Positions 20,363 through 32,416 of a DNA stretch of 35,884 nt are shown here, piece by piece (position 1 is the stretch's first letter; each line of letters begins with the position of its first letter). The translations under genes were made by a program, and so were the position numbers. The notes under the pieces were generated by a model. That model was not told where the DNA came from. It was given only the letters and a program-made list of their open reading frames with translations, and did not search any database. The DNA lies in the NCBI GenBank assembly GCA_017473925.1, contig JAFUIY010000040.1, forward strand, positions 1 through 35,884, written 5' to 3'. Origin of the DNA: Clostridia bacterium. Its GTDB lineage: Bacteria > Bacillota > Clostridia > Oscillospirales > Acutalibacteraceae.

Positions 20363-22843
20363 GTGATAAACAAAATGGCTTTATGGATAACAAAAAACAC
20401 TAAAAAAGTTATCGCAATCGCTCTTATTATGCTTATTCCCGCACTTCTGGGAATGATTTTCACACCTGTCAATTATGACATACTTTCCTATCTTCCCGAC
20501 AGTCTTGATTCCGTCAAGGGCATAACAATCCTTGATAAGGATTTCAATATGGCTTCCATGGGAATTATTGTTCTTGACGATGTTTCCTTTGACGAAGCAA
20601 AAACAATAGAGAATTCGATTGAAGAAATAGAAGGCGTAAAAACCGTTCTGTGGGTAGGAGCAATTTCCGAGTCCCCTGTTCCTCTTTCGATGCTTCCGTC
20701 GGGAATCACATCGATGATTTACAGTGCAGACGGTGACAGCACACTGATGATGGTTCAGTTCAGCACTCCCGGCTCCTCCTCGGCAACTCTCAAGGCTATA
20801 GGCAAAATTCAGGATATTCTTCCTGACGGATGCATAATGAGCGGTACTGCCGCAATGACTTACGACATGAGTCAGCTGATGATGGAGCAGGTTCCCTTTT
20901 ATGCTGCAATCGCAGTCGGGCTTGCACTTATCGCATTGGGCATGACAATGGAATCATTCATGCTGCCTATAGTAATGCTCATGGCACTGGGCATTTCAAT
21001 CCTTTACAACATGGGCACAAACTTCATGTTCGGTCAGGTTTCATTCATCACCCAGTCAATTGCAGCTGTTCTCCAGCTCGGCGTCACAATGGACTACTCT
21101 ATCTTCCTTATGGACAGATACATTGAAGAAAAACCGAAATACAGAACCCGTGAAGCAGCCATGTCAAAGGCTATTGTTGAGACCTTTGCTTCACTTATGG
21201 GCTCATCGCTGACTACAGTCTTCGGCTTCCTTGCACTGTGCTTCATGAGCTTCACACTCGGTCTTGACATGGGTATTGTTATGGCAAAGGGCGTTATAAT
21301 GGGTATCTTTACTGTTGTAACGGTGCTTCCTGCATTGCTTCTTGTTTTTGAAAAGGCAATCAACAAGTCAAGACACAAGAGCCTTATTCCTCCTTTCGGC
21401 GGACTCAACAAGGTTACAATCAAGCTCAGAAAGTTCATTGCTGTCCTTTTTGTAATTCTCATAATCCCTGCATGGTACGGACAGAATAATGTCAAAAAGT
21501 ATTACAATATGATGGATGCAATGCCTGATACAATGGAATCCATCGCAGCCATGGATGTTCTGAAAAATGACTTCAACATGGCAAGCATGAATATCGTTCT
21601 CATTGACAGCGACATTGCCGATACAAAGAAAATAGAGCTTGCAAAGGAATTATCCGAAATTGAGGGTGTTACTGCTGTACTTAATCTCAATTCAATGCTC
21701 GGCACAACAATCTCAGCTGATATTCCTCCCGACAGTATACGCTCAATGCTTTCAACGGGCGGTAAAGAGCTTATGATGGTCAACTCCATTTACTCTCCTG
21801 CCACCGATGAATGTAATGCACAGCTTGACACAATCACCGAAATCGTAAAGTCCTATGACAAAAACGGCTACATCACAGGTGAAGCCCCGATGTACAAGGA
21901 CCTTATATCGGTCACTGACAAGGACTTCATTGTCACAAACATCATTTCAATTGCCGCAATTTTCATTGTTATTGCAATCATATTCAAATCAATTTCAATT
22001 CCCCTTATCCTTGTTCTTTCTATTGAATTTGCAATCTGGATAAACATTGCAATATCCTTCCTTACAGGCGAAGAAATCTGCTTCATCACACCGACTGTTA
22101 TCAGCTGTGTACAGCTGGGTGCAACGGTTGACTATGCAATATTGCTGACAACACGATTCCGGGAAGAAATACAGAATGGCACCGAAAAGAAGCAGGCAAT
22201 GAGGATTGCCGCAGACACCTCGCACCGTTCGATTTTCCAGAGTGCACTTGTATTCTTTGCAGCTACAATCGGTGTAGGTCTTGTGTGCGATATCGACATT
22301 GTCACATCAATGTGCACAATGCTCGCAAGAGGCGCCATAATAAGTGCCCTCGTTATCATCTTATTCCTGCCCCCCGTTCTTGTTGTATGCGAAGGCTTTA
22401 TCAACAAGACATCATACAAATGGCGAGAGAAAAAGGCTGTGGCAGAAAGCGAGAATTTCATAGTTGATGAACCTGAAACGGTTACTGAGGAGCCAGAAAA
22501 GAAAAAATGCAGAGGACGCAAAGGCAAAAAGACCATTTCAGCGGACAACAGCAACAGTCCTTTTGAAAATCCCGCTCCGATTGTCACAAAACCTGATTAT
22601 AAGGAAATCCCTGACAACCGTCTTACAGAGCCTGATGTGATAACGGAAGCATCACACTCAGATGTAAACACACTTTTCAGACCCGGAGACAGAAGATCTG
22701 TACAGACACAGAAAAACACAATCGCAAAGGTAAGGTCATCACCCTCATCATTGAAAGGACAGCTGCCTGACCATGAATCGGCAGAAAAAATGATTGAAGA
22801 CCTGACAAAGCGATACCTTGATAATGACTCAAAGGAGGAATAA
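20363..22843 (+). CDS. MMPL-family RND-type transporter
   Basis: The 826-residue membrane protein has two halves. Each has one N-terminal helix, a large extracytoplasmic loop, and a bundle of about five helices. The duplicated key segments are LGVTMDYSIFLMDRYIEE (about 235-252) and LGATVDYAILLTTRFREE (about 590-607), whose Asp residues are the expected proton relay. Such pumps export lipids, glycolipids or hydrophobic compounds using the proton gradient. After the last helix comes a charged cytoplasmic tail of about 125 residues (Lys/Glu/Pro-rich, with KKKCRGRKGKK), longer than in many relatives. GTG 20363 is the start (AAAGGAG ten bases upstream), with ATG 20375 possible. The lipoprotein gene follows after three bases. 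Confidence 0.9.
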   Translation: MINKMALWITKNTKKVIAIALIMLIPALLGMIFTPVNYDILSYLPDSLDSVKGITILDKDFNMASMGIIVLDDVSFDEAKTIENSIEEIEGVKTVLWVGAISESPVPLSMLPSGITSMIYSADGDSTLMMVQFSTPGSSSATLKAIGKIQDILPDGCIMSGTAAMTYDMSQLMMEQVPFYAAIAVGLALIALGMTMESFMLPIVMLMALGISILYNMGTNFMFGQVSFITQSIAAVLQLGVTMDYSIFLMDRYIEEKPKYRTREAAMSKAIVETFASLMGSSLTTVFGFLALCFMSFTLGLDMGIVMAKGVIMGIFTVVTVLPALLLVFEKAINKSRHKSLIPPFGGLNKVTIKLRKFIAVLFVILIIPAWYGQNNVKKYYNMMDAMPDTMESIAAMDVLKNDFNMASMNIVLIDSDIADTKKIELAKELSEIEGVTAVLNLNSMLGTTISADIPPDSIRSMLSTGGKELMMVNSIYSPATDECNAQLDTITEIVKSYDKNGYITGEAPMYKDLISVTDKDFIVTNIISIAAIFIVIAIIFKSISIPLILVLSIEFAIWINIAISFLTGEEICFITPTVISCVQLGATVDYAILLTTRFREEIQNGTEKKQAMRIAADTSHRSIFQSALVFFAATIGVGLVCDIDIVTSMCTMLARGAIISALVIILFLPPVLVVCEGFINKTSYKWREKKAVAESENFIVDEPETVTEEPEKKKCRGRKGKKTISADNSNSPFENPAPIVTKPDYKEIPDNRLTEPDVITEASHSDVNTLFRPGDRRSVQTQKNTIAKVRSSPSSLKGQLPDHESAEKMIEDLTKRYLDNDSKEE

Positions 22844-22846
22844 GCA

Positions 22847-24409
22847 ATGAAAAAGAAAAACTCATTCAGACGCATATCTGCATTGCTTCTCTCTGTAATC
22901 ATGCTGATGCTCACGGCATGCGCACCCGAACAGACAGCAGAAGAAGGTGTAACAGGCGACGACAGCGGCCCCGTTATCACATACACCGATACAACACAGA
23001 ATGTCAGAAAGAGCGAAAACATCTATGTTAACATGGCTGCTGACGGCTCTGTAAGCAAAATAACAGTTTCCGACTGGCTTCATGCAGACAGAGGAAATGT
23101 AAAAATAACAGACACAACAACTCTCCGTGATTTTGTTGTTACGAGAGGTCAGGCAGCATCCGTCACCGAAAACGGAAAGCTGACATGGCACATGACAACT
23201 TCAGATGTGTACTATGAAGGCTCATCTGACAAGGCACTTCCCATAGAAATCGGCATAAAGTATTATCTTGACGGAAACGAAATTGCACCTGCTGACCTCA
23301 AGGGTAAAAGCGGCAGCTTCAGAATGGAAGTCACAATGAAGAACAATGCTGTTTATGAAGCGGAGGCAGAAGGCAGAAAATACACAATGTATGCTCCCCT
23401 TGCTGTTGTAGGCGGAATCGTTCTTCCCTATGAGACATTCACAAATATTGAAATTGAAAACGGTCTTTCTGTCGGCGGCGGCAGCTATGAAGCTGTTGTA
23501 ATGATGGGCACACCGGGTCTGAATGAGAGCCTCGGTCTTGACAAGCTCAACATTTCAGGCTTTGAGAATTTCTCATTCCCCAGCACATTTGCAATCAATG
23601 CAACAGTCACTAACTTCACTCTCGGCGATGCTTATTTTGCAGCAATGCCTTTGTCAGAGCTCGATTTTGACATTCAGATGCCGAAAACAATTGAAGATGC
23701 AAGAGTTCTCCTTACAGAATTCCAGGACCTGAGCGTTCTCCTTGAGCAGATTGACCCCAATCAGGTTGTTGCCGAATTCATGACAGACACAAATGCAATC
23801 AGAGAAATGCTCGACATCATGAAAAAAGGTCTTAAGGTATACAACGAAAACAAAAAGATGCTCACAACAATGTCACAGCTTCTCACCCCTGAAAATGTTG
23901 AGACTCTCAGCAATTTCCTGAGCTCACTCGATGCCGAAGAAATGCAGTCACTGCTCGGAATCATGTCAAATGTTCCTGCTCTTTCGGGAATGATTGATTC
24001 ACTGATGAATCTTTCAACAGGCATTGATGAAGTAATGCCCATTCTCGAACAGTTCTCTGCAGCACTTGAAGACCCTGAGGTTGCAGCATCTCTTGAAAAG
24101 CTCCCCGAAACACTTGCAACACTCTCTGAGCTTATGGATTATCTCAATGAAAATCAGGAGCTCCTCGATGTCCTTTCAAAGCTTATGGCAACAGACAATA
24201 TTGATTCACTTACATCAGCACTTGACAATGTAACATCAAATGTCTCTGTTTCAGGCACTGCAGACCTCAACGGACTTTCAGCAGAAGCCCAGACTCTCCT
24301 TGACAAAATGAATGCATGGCTTTCAATTGATTATTCAATTTACACATCGGCTCCCGAATACATGGAGACAAGCTGTATGTTCATTCTCAAAACAGAGCCA
24401 ATCAAATAA
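22847..24409 (+). CDS. Lipoprotein partner of the MMPL transporter
   Basis: The 520-residue protein has a lipoprotein signal (RRISALLLSVIMLMLTACAPE; Cys near residue 25). A beta-rich domain follows (about 45-270). Next is a long helical region (about 280-480) with repeated Leu/Met-rich segments (EMLDIMKKGLKVYNENKKMLTTM, ALEDPEVAASLEKLPETLATLSELMDYL), likely coiled coils or a helical hairpin. It should lie outside the membrane and probably docks with the loops of the co-encoded MMPL pump, like a periplasmic adaptor. Its RBS (AAAGGAGG) overlaps the end of the transporter gene, so the pair is coupled. No enzymatic motif was seen. A terminator follows. Confidence 0.78.
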   Translation: MKKKNSFRRISALLLSVIMLMLTACAPEQTAEEGVTGDDSGPVITYTDTTQNVRKSENIYVNMAADGSVSKITVSDWLHADRGNVKITDTTTLRDFVVTRGQAASVTENGKLTWHMTTSDVYYEGSSDKALPIEIGIKYYLDGNEIAPADLKGKSGSFRMEVTMKNNAVYEAEAEGRKYTMYAPLAVVGGIVLPYETFTNIEIENGLSVGGGSYEAVVMMGTPGLNESLGLDKLNISGFENFSFPSTFAINATVTNFTLGDAYFAAMPLSELDFDIQMPKTIEDARVLLTEFQDLSVLLEQIDPNQVVAEFMTDTNAIREMLDIMKKGLKVYNENKKMLTTMSQLLTPENVETLSNFLSSLDAEEMQSLLGIMSNVPALSGMIDSLMNLSTGIDEVMPILEQFSAALEDPEVAASLEKLPETLATLSELMDYLNENQELLDVLSKLMATDNIDSLTSALDNVTSNVSVSGTADLNGLSAEAQTLLDKMNAWLSIDYSIYTSAPEYMETSCMFILKTEPIK

Positions 24410-24417
24410 GCATTACA

Positions 24418-24449
24418 AAAAAAAGACCATTGCTGGTCTTTTTTTATTT
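24418..24449 (+). terminator. Terminator of the MMPL-lipoprotein operon
   Basis: AAAAGACCA-TTGC-TGGTCTTTT (24421-24442) is a perfect hairpin followed by a T-rich run. Confidence 0.85.
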
Positions 24450-24505
24450 TCTTGTTTATTTTTCTGTTATGATATGCTATAATCATTTTCAAGGAGTTGA
24501 TAAAA

Positions 24506-25063
24506 ATGAAAAAATATATTGCTGTTCTTCTTGCTGCACTTCTTCTTATATCCCTGAGTGCATGTGCAGAAGAAAAAAATGAGGAGCCGACAGACAAGCA
24601 CGAAATCCATACAGAGGACCCTGAGAGAATTACAGGTATGATTTACGGTGTTTTCTCAGACGATTACTCAAAAAATCTTTCAACCGAATTCAGTGCCCAC
24701 GGCGGTGTTGTGACAGTTGAGCGTATTGCAGCAGGTCTTACGGGCTGGACAGGGCTTAAATTCAGAGTCAGCGTATCAACAGACGAAGAGAACAAAAAAA
24801 TCACCGTTGACTGGCTTGAAGAGTCATCGCTGTACTCAGGTACCATGCCTGACCCTCAGCACGAGGAATTTGTGTTTAAGGATGAAACAGAAATCCGTGT
24901 ATTCATGCTCAACAGCCTTTGCCAGAGCATAATGAACAACCTCGGTGATTATGATGTATACTACACTCTCTGCGGTGAAGACATCAGCAGTCTCGGGCTT
25001 GATTCAATCACTTCGGAAACTCCTTTCAACAAAACCGAAAGTGAAATCGTATATGTAAAGTAA
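24506..25063 (+). CDS. Hypothetical lipoprotein
   Basis: The 185-residue protein starts MKKYIAVLLAALLLISLSAC, with the lipobox Cys at residue 20, then an acidic linker (AEEKNEEPTDKHEIHTEDPER). The body (about 45-185) is alpha/beta with TGMIYGVFSDDYSKNLSTEF and VDWLEESSLYSG, and has no recognised motif. ATG 24506 is preferred (AAGGAG nine bases before). A TTG at 24497 in frame overlaps the RBS. It has its own promoter-like sequence (extended -10 TGCTATAAT at 24474-24482) and a terminator, so it is monocistronic. The function is unknown. Confidence 0.78.
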   Translation: MKKYIAVLLAALLLISLSACAEEKNEEPTDKHEIHTEDPERITGMIYGVFSDDYSKNLSTEFSAHGGVVTVERIAAGLTGWTGLKFRVSVSTDEENKKITVDWLEESSLYSGTMPDPQHEEFVFKDETEIRVFMLNSLCQSIMNNLGDYDVYYTLCGEDISSLGLDSITSETPFNKTESEIVYVK

Positions 25064-25066
25064 TAA

Positions 25067-25100
25067 AATGACCTTCAGAGTGCGAATCTGAAGGTCTTAT
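25067..25100. terminator. Bidirectional terminator between convergent genes
   Basis: GACCTTCAG (25070-25078) pairs with CTGAAGGTC (25088-25096) across a nine-base loop. On the plus strand TTATTTTTA follows. On the minus strand ATTTTATTA follows. It serves the lipoprotein gene and the GH116-GH51 operon. Confidence 0.8.
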
Positions 25101-25102
25101 TT

Positions 25103-29057
<3,955 letters not shown>

Positions 29058-29086
29058 ATCATTCACCGTGTTTTTGATTTTTTTCT

Positions 29087-29115
29087 ATTATACATTAAAT
29101 AATTGAAGAACGCAA
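29087..29115 (-). promoter_or_regulatory. Promoter of the GH116-GH51 operon
   Basis: On the minus strand TTGCGT (29115-29110) and TATAAT (29092-29087) are separated by 17 bases, with a perfect -10. No operator dyad was seen. Confidence 0.65.
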
Positions 29116-29199
29116 TATATATAAATTGTTCTGTGGGCAAATTATTAAAAATATATGTTTTATTATTATATTTTTTCGTTATGTTTTTTCTCTTTTTCC

Positions 29200-29227
29200 T
29201 TGACAAAAACAAATGAAATGGTATAAA
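29200..29227 (+). promoter_or_regulatory. Promoter of the corA leader
   Basis: TTGACA (29200-29205) and TATAAA (29222-29227) have a 16-base spacer. The start site should be around 29234, leaving a leader of about 173 bases before the start codon. The 80 bases before this promoter are AT-rich and show no other feature. Confidence 0.75.
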
Positions 29228-29235
29228 ATATTAAA

Positions 29236-29396
29236 AGAGTTTTTTACTCAGCAATTTTTCAACAAAGGATGTGATTTTTAATGGTTCCTGACGCGTGTCC
29301 GGAAACCGGTATACCCCCCAAACGAAGAATCGCTGAATAAAACAAAACCCTGAAATTCCTCTTTTCACGGCTTTGTTTTGTTCGGCCGTGAAAGGA
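29236..29396 (+). promoter_or_regulatory. Structured 5' leader of the CorA gene (candidate riboswitch, M-box-like core)
   Basis: TCAGCAATTTTTC (29248-29260) pairs with GAAGAATCGCTGA (29324-29336) over 13 positions with one A-C mismatch and one G-U pair. This encloses 63 bases that contain TGATTTTTAATGG, CTGACGCGTGTCC and CCGGAAACCGG. The first two segments resemble the 3' half of the Mg2+-sensing M-box RNA as I recall it, but the 5' half of the M-box is absent. A second hairpin, CTTTTCACGGC (29361-29371) with GCCGTGAAAGG (29385-29395), hides the Shine-Dalgarno AAAGGA. AACAAAAC (29341-29348) can pair with the loop (GTTTTGTT, 29375-29382). I infer translational control by a metal-responsive RNA. 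Confidence 0.6.
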
Positions 29397-29406
29397 TTTG
29401 ATTATA

Positions 29407-30342
29407 ATGACAAACTGTTACATCACAAGGAACAACTACCTTGAAGAGTTAACAGGACCGGAATCCGGTTGCTGGGTCAATCTTGTTGACCCTACAGAAT
29501 CGGAAATCAATCGTATTTCCAACAAATATAATCTTGATATTGATGCTCTCAGGGCTGCACTTGACGCCGACGAGCGTTCACGTATCGAGATTGAAGACAA
29601 CTACACAATGATTCTTGTTAATATTCCCACAAGAGAGACCGAAACGGAAACTGAGCTTTACAGCACAATCCCCCTTTCAATCATTGTTGTAGATGATGCC
29701 GTTATTACCGTCTGCAGTGAGGACACACCCATTCTCAAGCAATTCTCCAACGGCAAGGTCAAGGATTTTTACAGCAATATGAAGTCAAGATTCATCCTGC
29801 AGATACTTTACAAGACTTCATCACTTTTCCTGACATACCTCCGTCACATTGACAGAAAAAGTGAAAATGTTGAAAACGAGCTTCACAAATCACAGCGTAA
29901 CAAAGAGCTGATTGAGCTTCTCAAGCTTGAAAAATCCCTTGTTTACTTCACAACTGCCCTTCGTTCAAACGAAGCAATACTTGAAAAAATGCTCCGTCTT
30001 GAAATCATCAAGAAATACCCCGAGGATATTGATCTGCTTGAAGATGTTATCGTTGAAAACAAACAGGCTATCGAAATGGCAAACATCTACTCAGGTATTT
30101 TAAGCGGAACAATGGATGCGTTTGCATCGGTTATTTCAAACAATCTGAACATCGTCATGAAGGTGCTTTCTGTTATCACAATCGTGCTTTCTATCCCGAC
30201 ATTGATATTCAGCGCATTCGGTATGAATCTCAACCTCCCGTTTGCCGAAAATCCGCTGGGCTTCCTGATTGTCGTTGTCGGTGCTCTCGTGATTTCACTC
30301 ACGGCAATGATTGTATTCATGAAAAGTAAAATGCTTAAATAA
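29407..30342 (+). CDS. corA: CorA-family divalent metal (Mg2+) transporter
   Basis: The 311-residue protein has a cytoplasmic alpha/beta N-terminal domain (about 1-140). A long helical stalk follows (about 145-245; RHIDRKSENVENELHKSQRNKELIELLKLEKSLVYFTTALRSN). Two C-terminal membrane helices are separated by the GMN selectivity motif (FSAFGMNLNLP, about 275-277). The C-terminus ends in Lys-rich KSKMLK. The architecture is that of pentameric CorA channels for Mg2+ (some relatives prefer Co2+, Ni2+ or Zn2+). ATG 29407 is chosen, because TTG 29398 overlaps the RBS. The leader structure supports metal-dependent regulation. A bidirectional terminator follows. Confidence 0.9.
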   Translation: MTNCYITRNNYLEELTGPESGCWVNLVDPTESEINRISNKYNLDIDALRAALDADERSRIEIEDNYTMILVNIPTRETETETELYSTIPLSIIVVDDAVITVCSEDTPILKQFSNGKVKDFYSNMKSRFILQILYKTSSLFLTYLRHIDRKSENVENELHKSQRNKELIELLKLEKSLVYFTTALRSNEAILEKMLRLEIIKKYPEDIDLLEDVIVENKQAIEMANIYSGILSGTMDAFASVISNNLNIVMKVLSVITIVLSIPTLIFSAFGMNLNLPFAENPLGFLIVVVGALVISLTAMIVFMKSKMLK

Positions 30343-30348
30343 GCAACA

Positions 30349-30382
30349 AAAAAAGCTGATTCAAACGAATCAGCTTTTTATT
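30349..30382. terminator. Bidirectional terminator between corA and the dockerin gene
   Basis: AAAAGCTGATTC-AAAC-GAATCAGCTTTT (30351-30378) is a perfect stem with A and T runs on both sides. It works for both convergent genes. Confidence 0.85.
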
Positions 30383-30390
30383 ATTCCGTT

Positions 30391-31542
30391 TTATCTTTCA
30401 AGGGAATTGTAATTCTCCTGGAAGCAGTATACAAACTGACTGAATTCCTTATCTGTGATGTTCAGTGCATCATCAATATTGATGAAGGGGAAGAAATAAA
30501 GGTCCATGTCAAGCTTTACAGTGAAATCATAATAGAGATTATACTCCATTGCACAGATTTTCTTTGTAGCCTTATCAAAATAAATTGTGATTGATGAATC
30601 ATGATACTTAAGGTTTACAAATGATGCAGACATTGTACCGATAATATCCTCAAGACCTGCAAACATGTTGTTGATCTGGTCATAGCCTGATGTGAGTGTT
30701 GACTTCTGAGGAACATCAAAAGCCTTACCGTGTCTGAGGACTGTTGTATCAGCGGGAACATTGGTCAAAGCTTCGGAAGCAAAATATACTGTCAGAGCAT
30801 CAAGACCTGTCATTTCATACTTTGCATCCTCCTGAACTGTATCACCGATTGTACGCTTGGGTGCATATGTGTAGCTCTGGTTTGTCTTGTAGTCAACTGA
30901 TGAAATATCATTGAGTGTAAGCATGCTTACGAAATCTTTTTCAGAAACAGGATAATTAAGATTTGTCGCAACTCTGAGACCTGTGTTACGGTTGTATCTT
31001 ACATTGCCCTTTTCTTTTACAAGCTCTGCACCGAGGTCGATTTTTTCTTCAATACCGGGGATGCTGTTCATCTGCTTGTTGAACTTATCAATAACCTTCT
31101 GATTATCATAAGTCATGTCAACATTTTTAAGAGTTGATGTGTATTTGAACTTCTGACCTGATGCCTTGATATTGTTTGCAAATGCATTGAAAAGGTCAAG
31201 CTTGTCCTTTGCACTGTAAAGAAGGTCATGTGATTCAAGCTGAGCTGAGATACGAAGAAGCATACGGGCATCAATTGCTGTAACAACAGTGTCGCCGTCG
31301 ATATCACCTGCATCCATATCAACATCATCAACAAGACCTGCAGAAGCAAGAAGAGCAGCTCTTGCATCAGCCGCATTAAAGGAGCCGTCCTTGTTGACGT
31401 CACCTGCAACCGTTGCAAACATTGCATTGAATGCACTGTCAAGGGCTGCCTGTCCTTCATTTGCTGTAAGAGCATATGCAGGCATACAGAAGCATGAAAG
31501 CATGATTACTGCAGCACAAAAAACAGAAATAATCTTTTTCAT
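30391..31542 (-). CDS. Exported protein with an N-terminal type I dockerin and unknown C-terminal domain
   Basis: The 383-residue protein has a signal peptide (MKKIISVFCAAVIMLSCFCMPAYA, 1-24). A dockerin module starts early (about 45-105), with calcium loops DVNKDGSFNAADAR and DIDGDTVVTAIDAR. In the second loop the usual Gly is replaced by Thr. The remaining 275 residues (about 115-383) contain alternating strands and helices (KLDLFNAFANNIKASGQKFKYTSTLKNVDMTYDNQ; DVPQKSTLTSGYDQINNMFAGLEDIIG; ITIYFDKATKKICAMEYNLYYDFTVKLDMDLYFFP). They have no recognised catalytic motif and read like a lipoprotein-type substrate-binding or structural domain. It should be secreted and able to bind a cohesin. It has its own promoter. 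Confidence 0.85.
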   Translation of the reverse strand: MKKIISVFCAAVIMLSCFCMPAYALTANEGQAALDSAFNAMFATVAGDVNKDGSFNAADARAALLASAGLVDDVDMDAGDIDGDTVVTAIDARMLLRISAQLESHDLLYSAKDKLDLFNAFANNIKASGQKFKYTSTLKNVDMTYDNQKVIDKFNKQMNSIPGIEEKIDLGAELVKEKGNVRYNRNTGLRVATNLNYPVSEKDFVSMLTLNDISSVDYKTNQSYTYAPKRTIGDTVQEDAKYEMTGLDALTVYFASEALTNVPADTTVLRHGKAFDVPQKSTLTSGYDQINNMFAGLEDIIGTMSASFVNLKYHDSSITIYFDKATKKICAMEYNLYYDFTVKLDMDLYFFPFINIDDALNITDKEFSQFVYCFQENYNSLER

Positions 31543-31579
31543 AAAATAAAATCTCCTATCCGAATTCTATTACTTATAC

Positions 31580-31608
31580 ATATTAACACAAAAATTTTAA
31601 TTTGTAAA
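31580..31608 (-). promoter_or_regulatory. Promoter of the N-terminal dockerin gene
   Basis: On the minus strand TTTACA (31608-31603) and TAATAT (31585-31580) are separated by 17 bases. They lie about 40 bases before the start codon. Confidence 0.65.
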
Positions 31609-31631
31609 CACCGATATTTATATTTTTACTA

Positions 31632-31660
31632 TTGATATTCTGAATTTTTTTTTGTATAAT
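31632..31660 (+). promoter_or_regulatory. Promoter of the scaffold-GGGtGRT operon
   Basis: TTGATA (31632-31637) and TATAAT (31655-31660) have a 17-base spacer, with a perfect -10. Confidence 0.75.
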
Positions 31661-31709
31661 AACAAAGTGGTAATAATTACTCGGATAAAACCGAAAGGAG
31701 ATAATCAAA

Positions 31710-32402
31710 ATGACTTATTCACACGAAGTATTAGAAATGTGCAAAGTCAACAAAGGACCTCACCATGGTCCCGCACCCATCCCTGAAGAAGGCAAATGGG
31801 TTAAGGCTTATGACGTAAAGGACATTTCAGGTTTCACACACGGTATCGGCTGGTGTGCTCCTCAGCAGGGTGCTTGCAAGCTCTCTCTCAATGTTAAGGA
31901 AGGCATCATCGAAGAAGCACTTGTTGAAACAATCGGTTGCTCAGGTATGACTCACTCTGCTGCTATGGCAAGTGAAATCCTCCCCGGCAAGACAATTCTC
32001 GAAGCTCTCAACACAGACCTTGTATGTGACGCTATCAACACAGCTATGCGTGAGCTTTTCCTTCAGATCGTTTACGGCAGAACACAGTCTGCTTTCTCAG
32101 AGGACGGTCTTACAGTAGGTGCAGGTCTTGAAGACCTCGGTAAGGGCCTCCGTTCACAGGTTGGTACAATGTACGGCACAAACGCTAAGGGTGTTCGTTA
32201 CCTTGAAATGGCAGAAGGCTATGTTACAAGAATGGCTCTTGACGAAAATGACCAGGTTATCGGTTACGAGTTCGTTTCTCTCGGCAAGATGACAGACTTC
32301 ATCAAGAAGGGCGATGATCCCACAACAGCTTACAACAAGGCTATGGGCACTTACGGCAGATTCGCTGATGCTGCTAAGTACATCGATCCCCGTAAGGAAT
32401 AA
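31710..32402 (+). CDS. NifU-like iron-sulfur cluster scaffold protein, partner of the GGGtGRT protein
   Basis: The 230-residue cytoplasmic protein has a NifU/IscU-type core: GIGWCAPQQGACKLSLNVKEGIIEEALVETIGCSGMTHSAAMASEILPGKTILEAL (about 45-105). It has conserved Cys residues in WCAPQQGAC, IGCSGM and LVCD, suitable for holding an Fe-S cluster. The C-terminal half (about 125-230) is not shared with classic IscU. It is followed after 14 bases by the GGGtGRT gene, a pairing I recall from many anaerobes but of unknown biochemical role. Codon use (GCT, GTT, AAG-rich) and the near-consensus promoter suggest high expression. AAAGGAG precedes the ATG. Confidence 0.85.
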   Translation: MTYSHEVLEMCKVNKGPHHGPAPIPEEGKWVKAYDVKDISGFTHGIGWCAPQQGACKLSLNVKEGIIEEALVETIGCSGMTHSAAMASEILPGKTILEALNTDLVCDAINTAMRELFLQIVYGRTQSAFSEDGLTVGAGLEDLGKGLRSQVGTMYGTNAKGVRYLEMAEGYVTRMALDENDQVIGYEFVSLGKMTDFIKKGDDPTTAYNKAMGTYGRFADAAKYIDPRKE

Positions 32403-32416
32403 GGAGGTACACGGAC

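Noticed and set aside
29236..29340. Complete M-box (ykoK) magnesium riboswitch upstream of corA
   Set aside because: Only segments similar to the 3' half are visible, and the predicted start site leaves no room for the conserved 5' half, so it is reported as unclassified.
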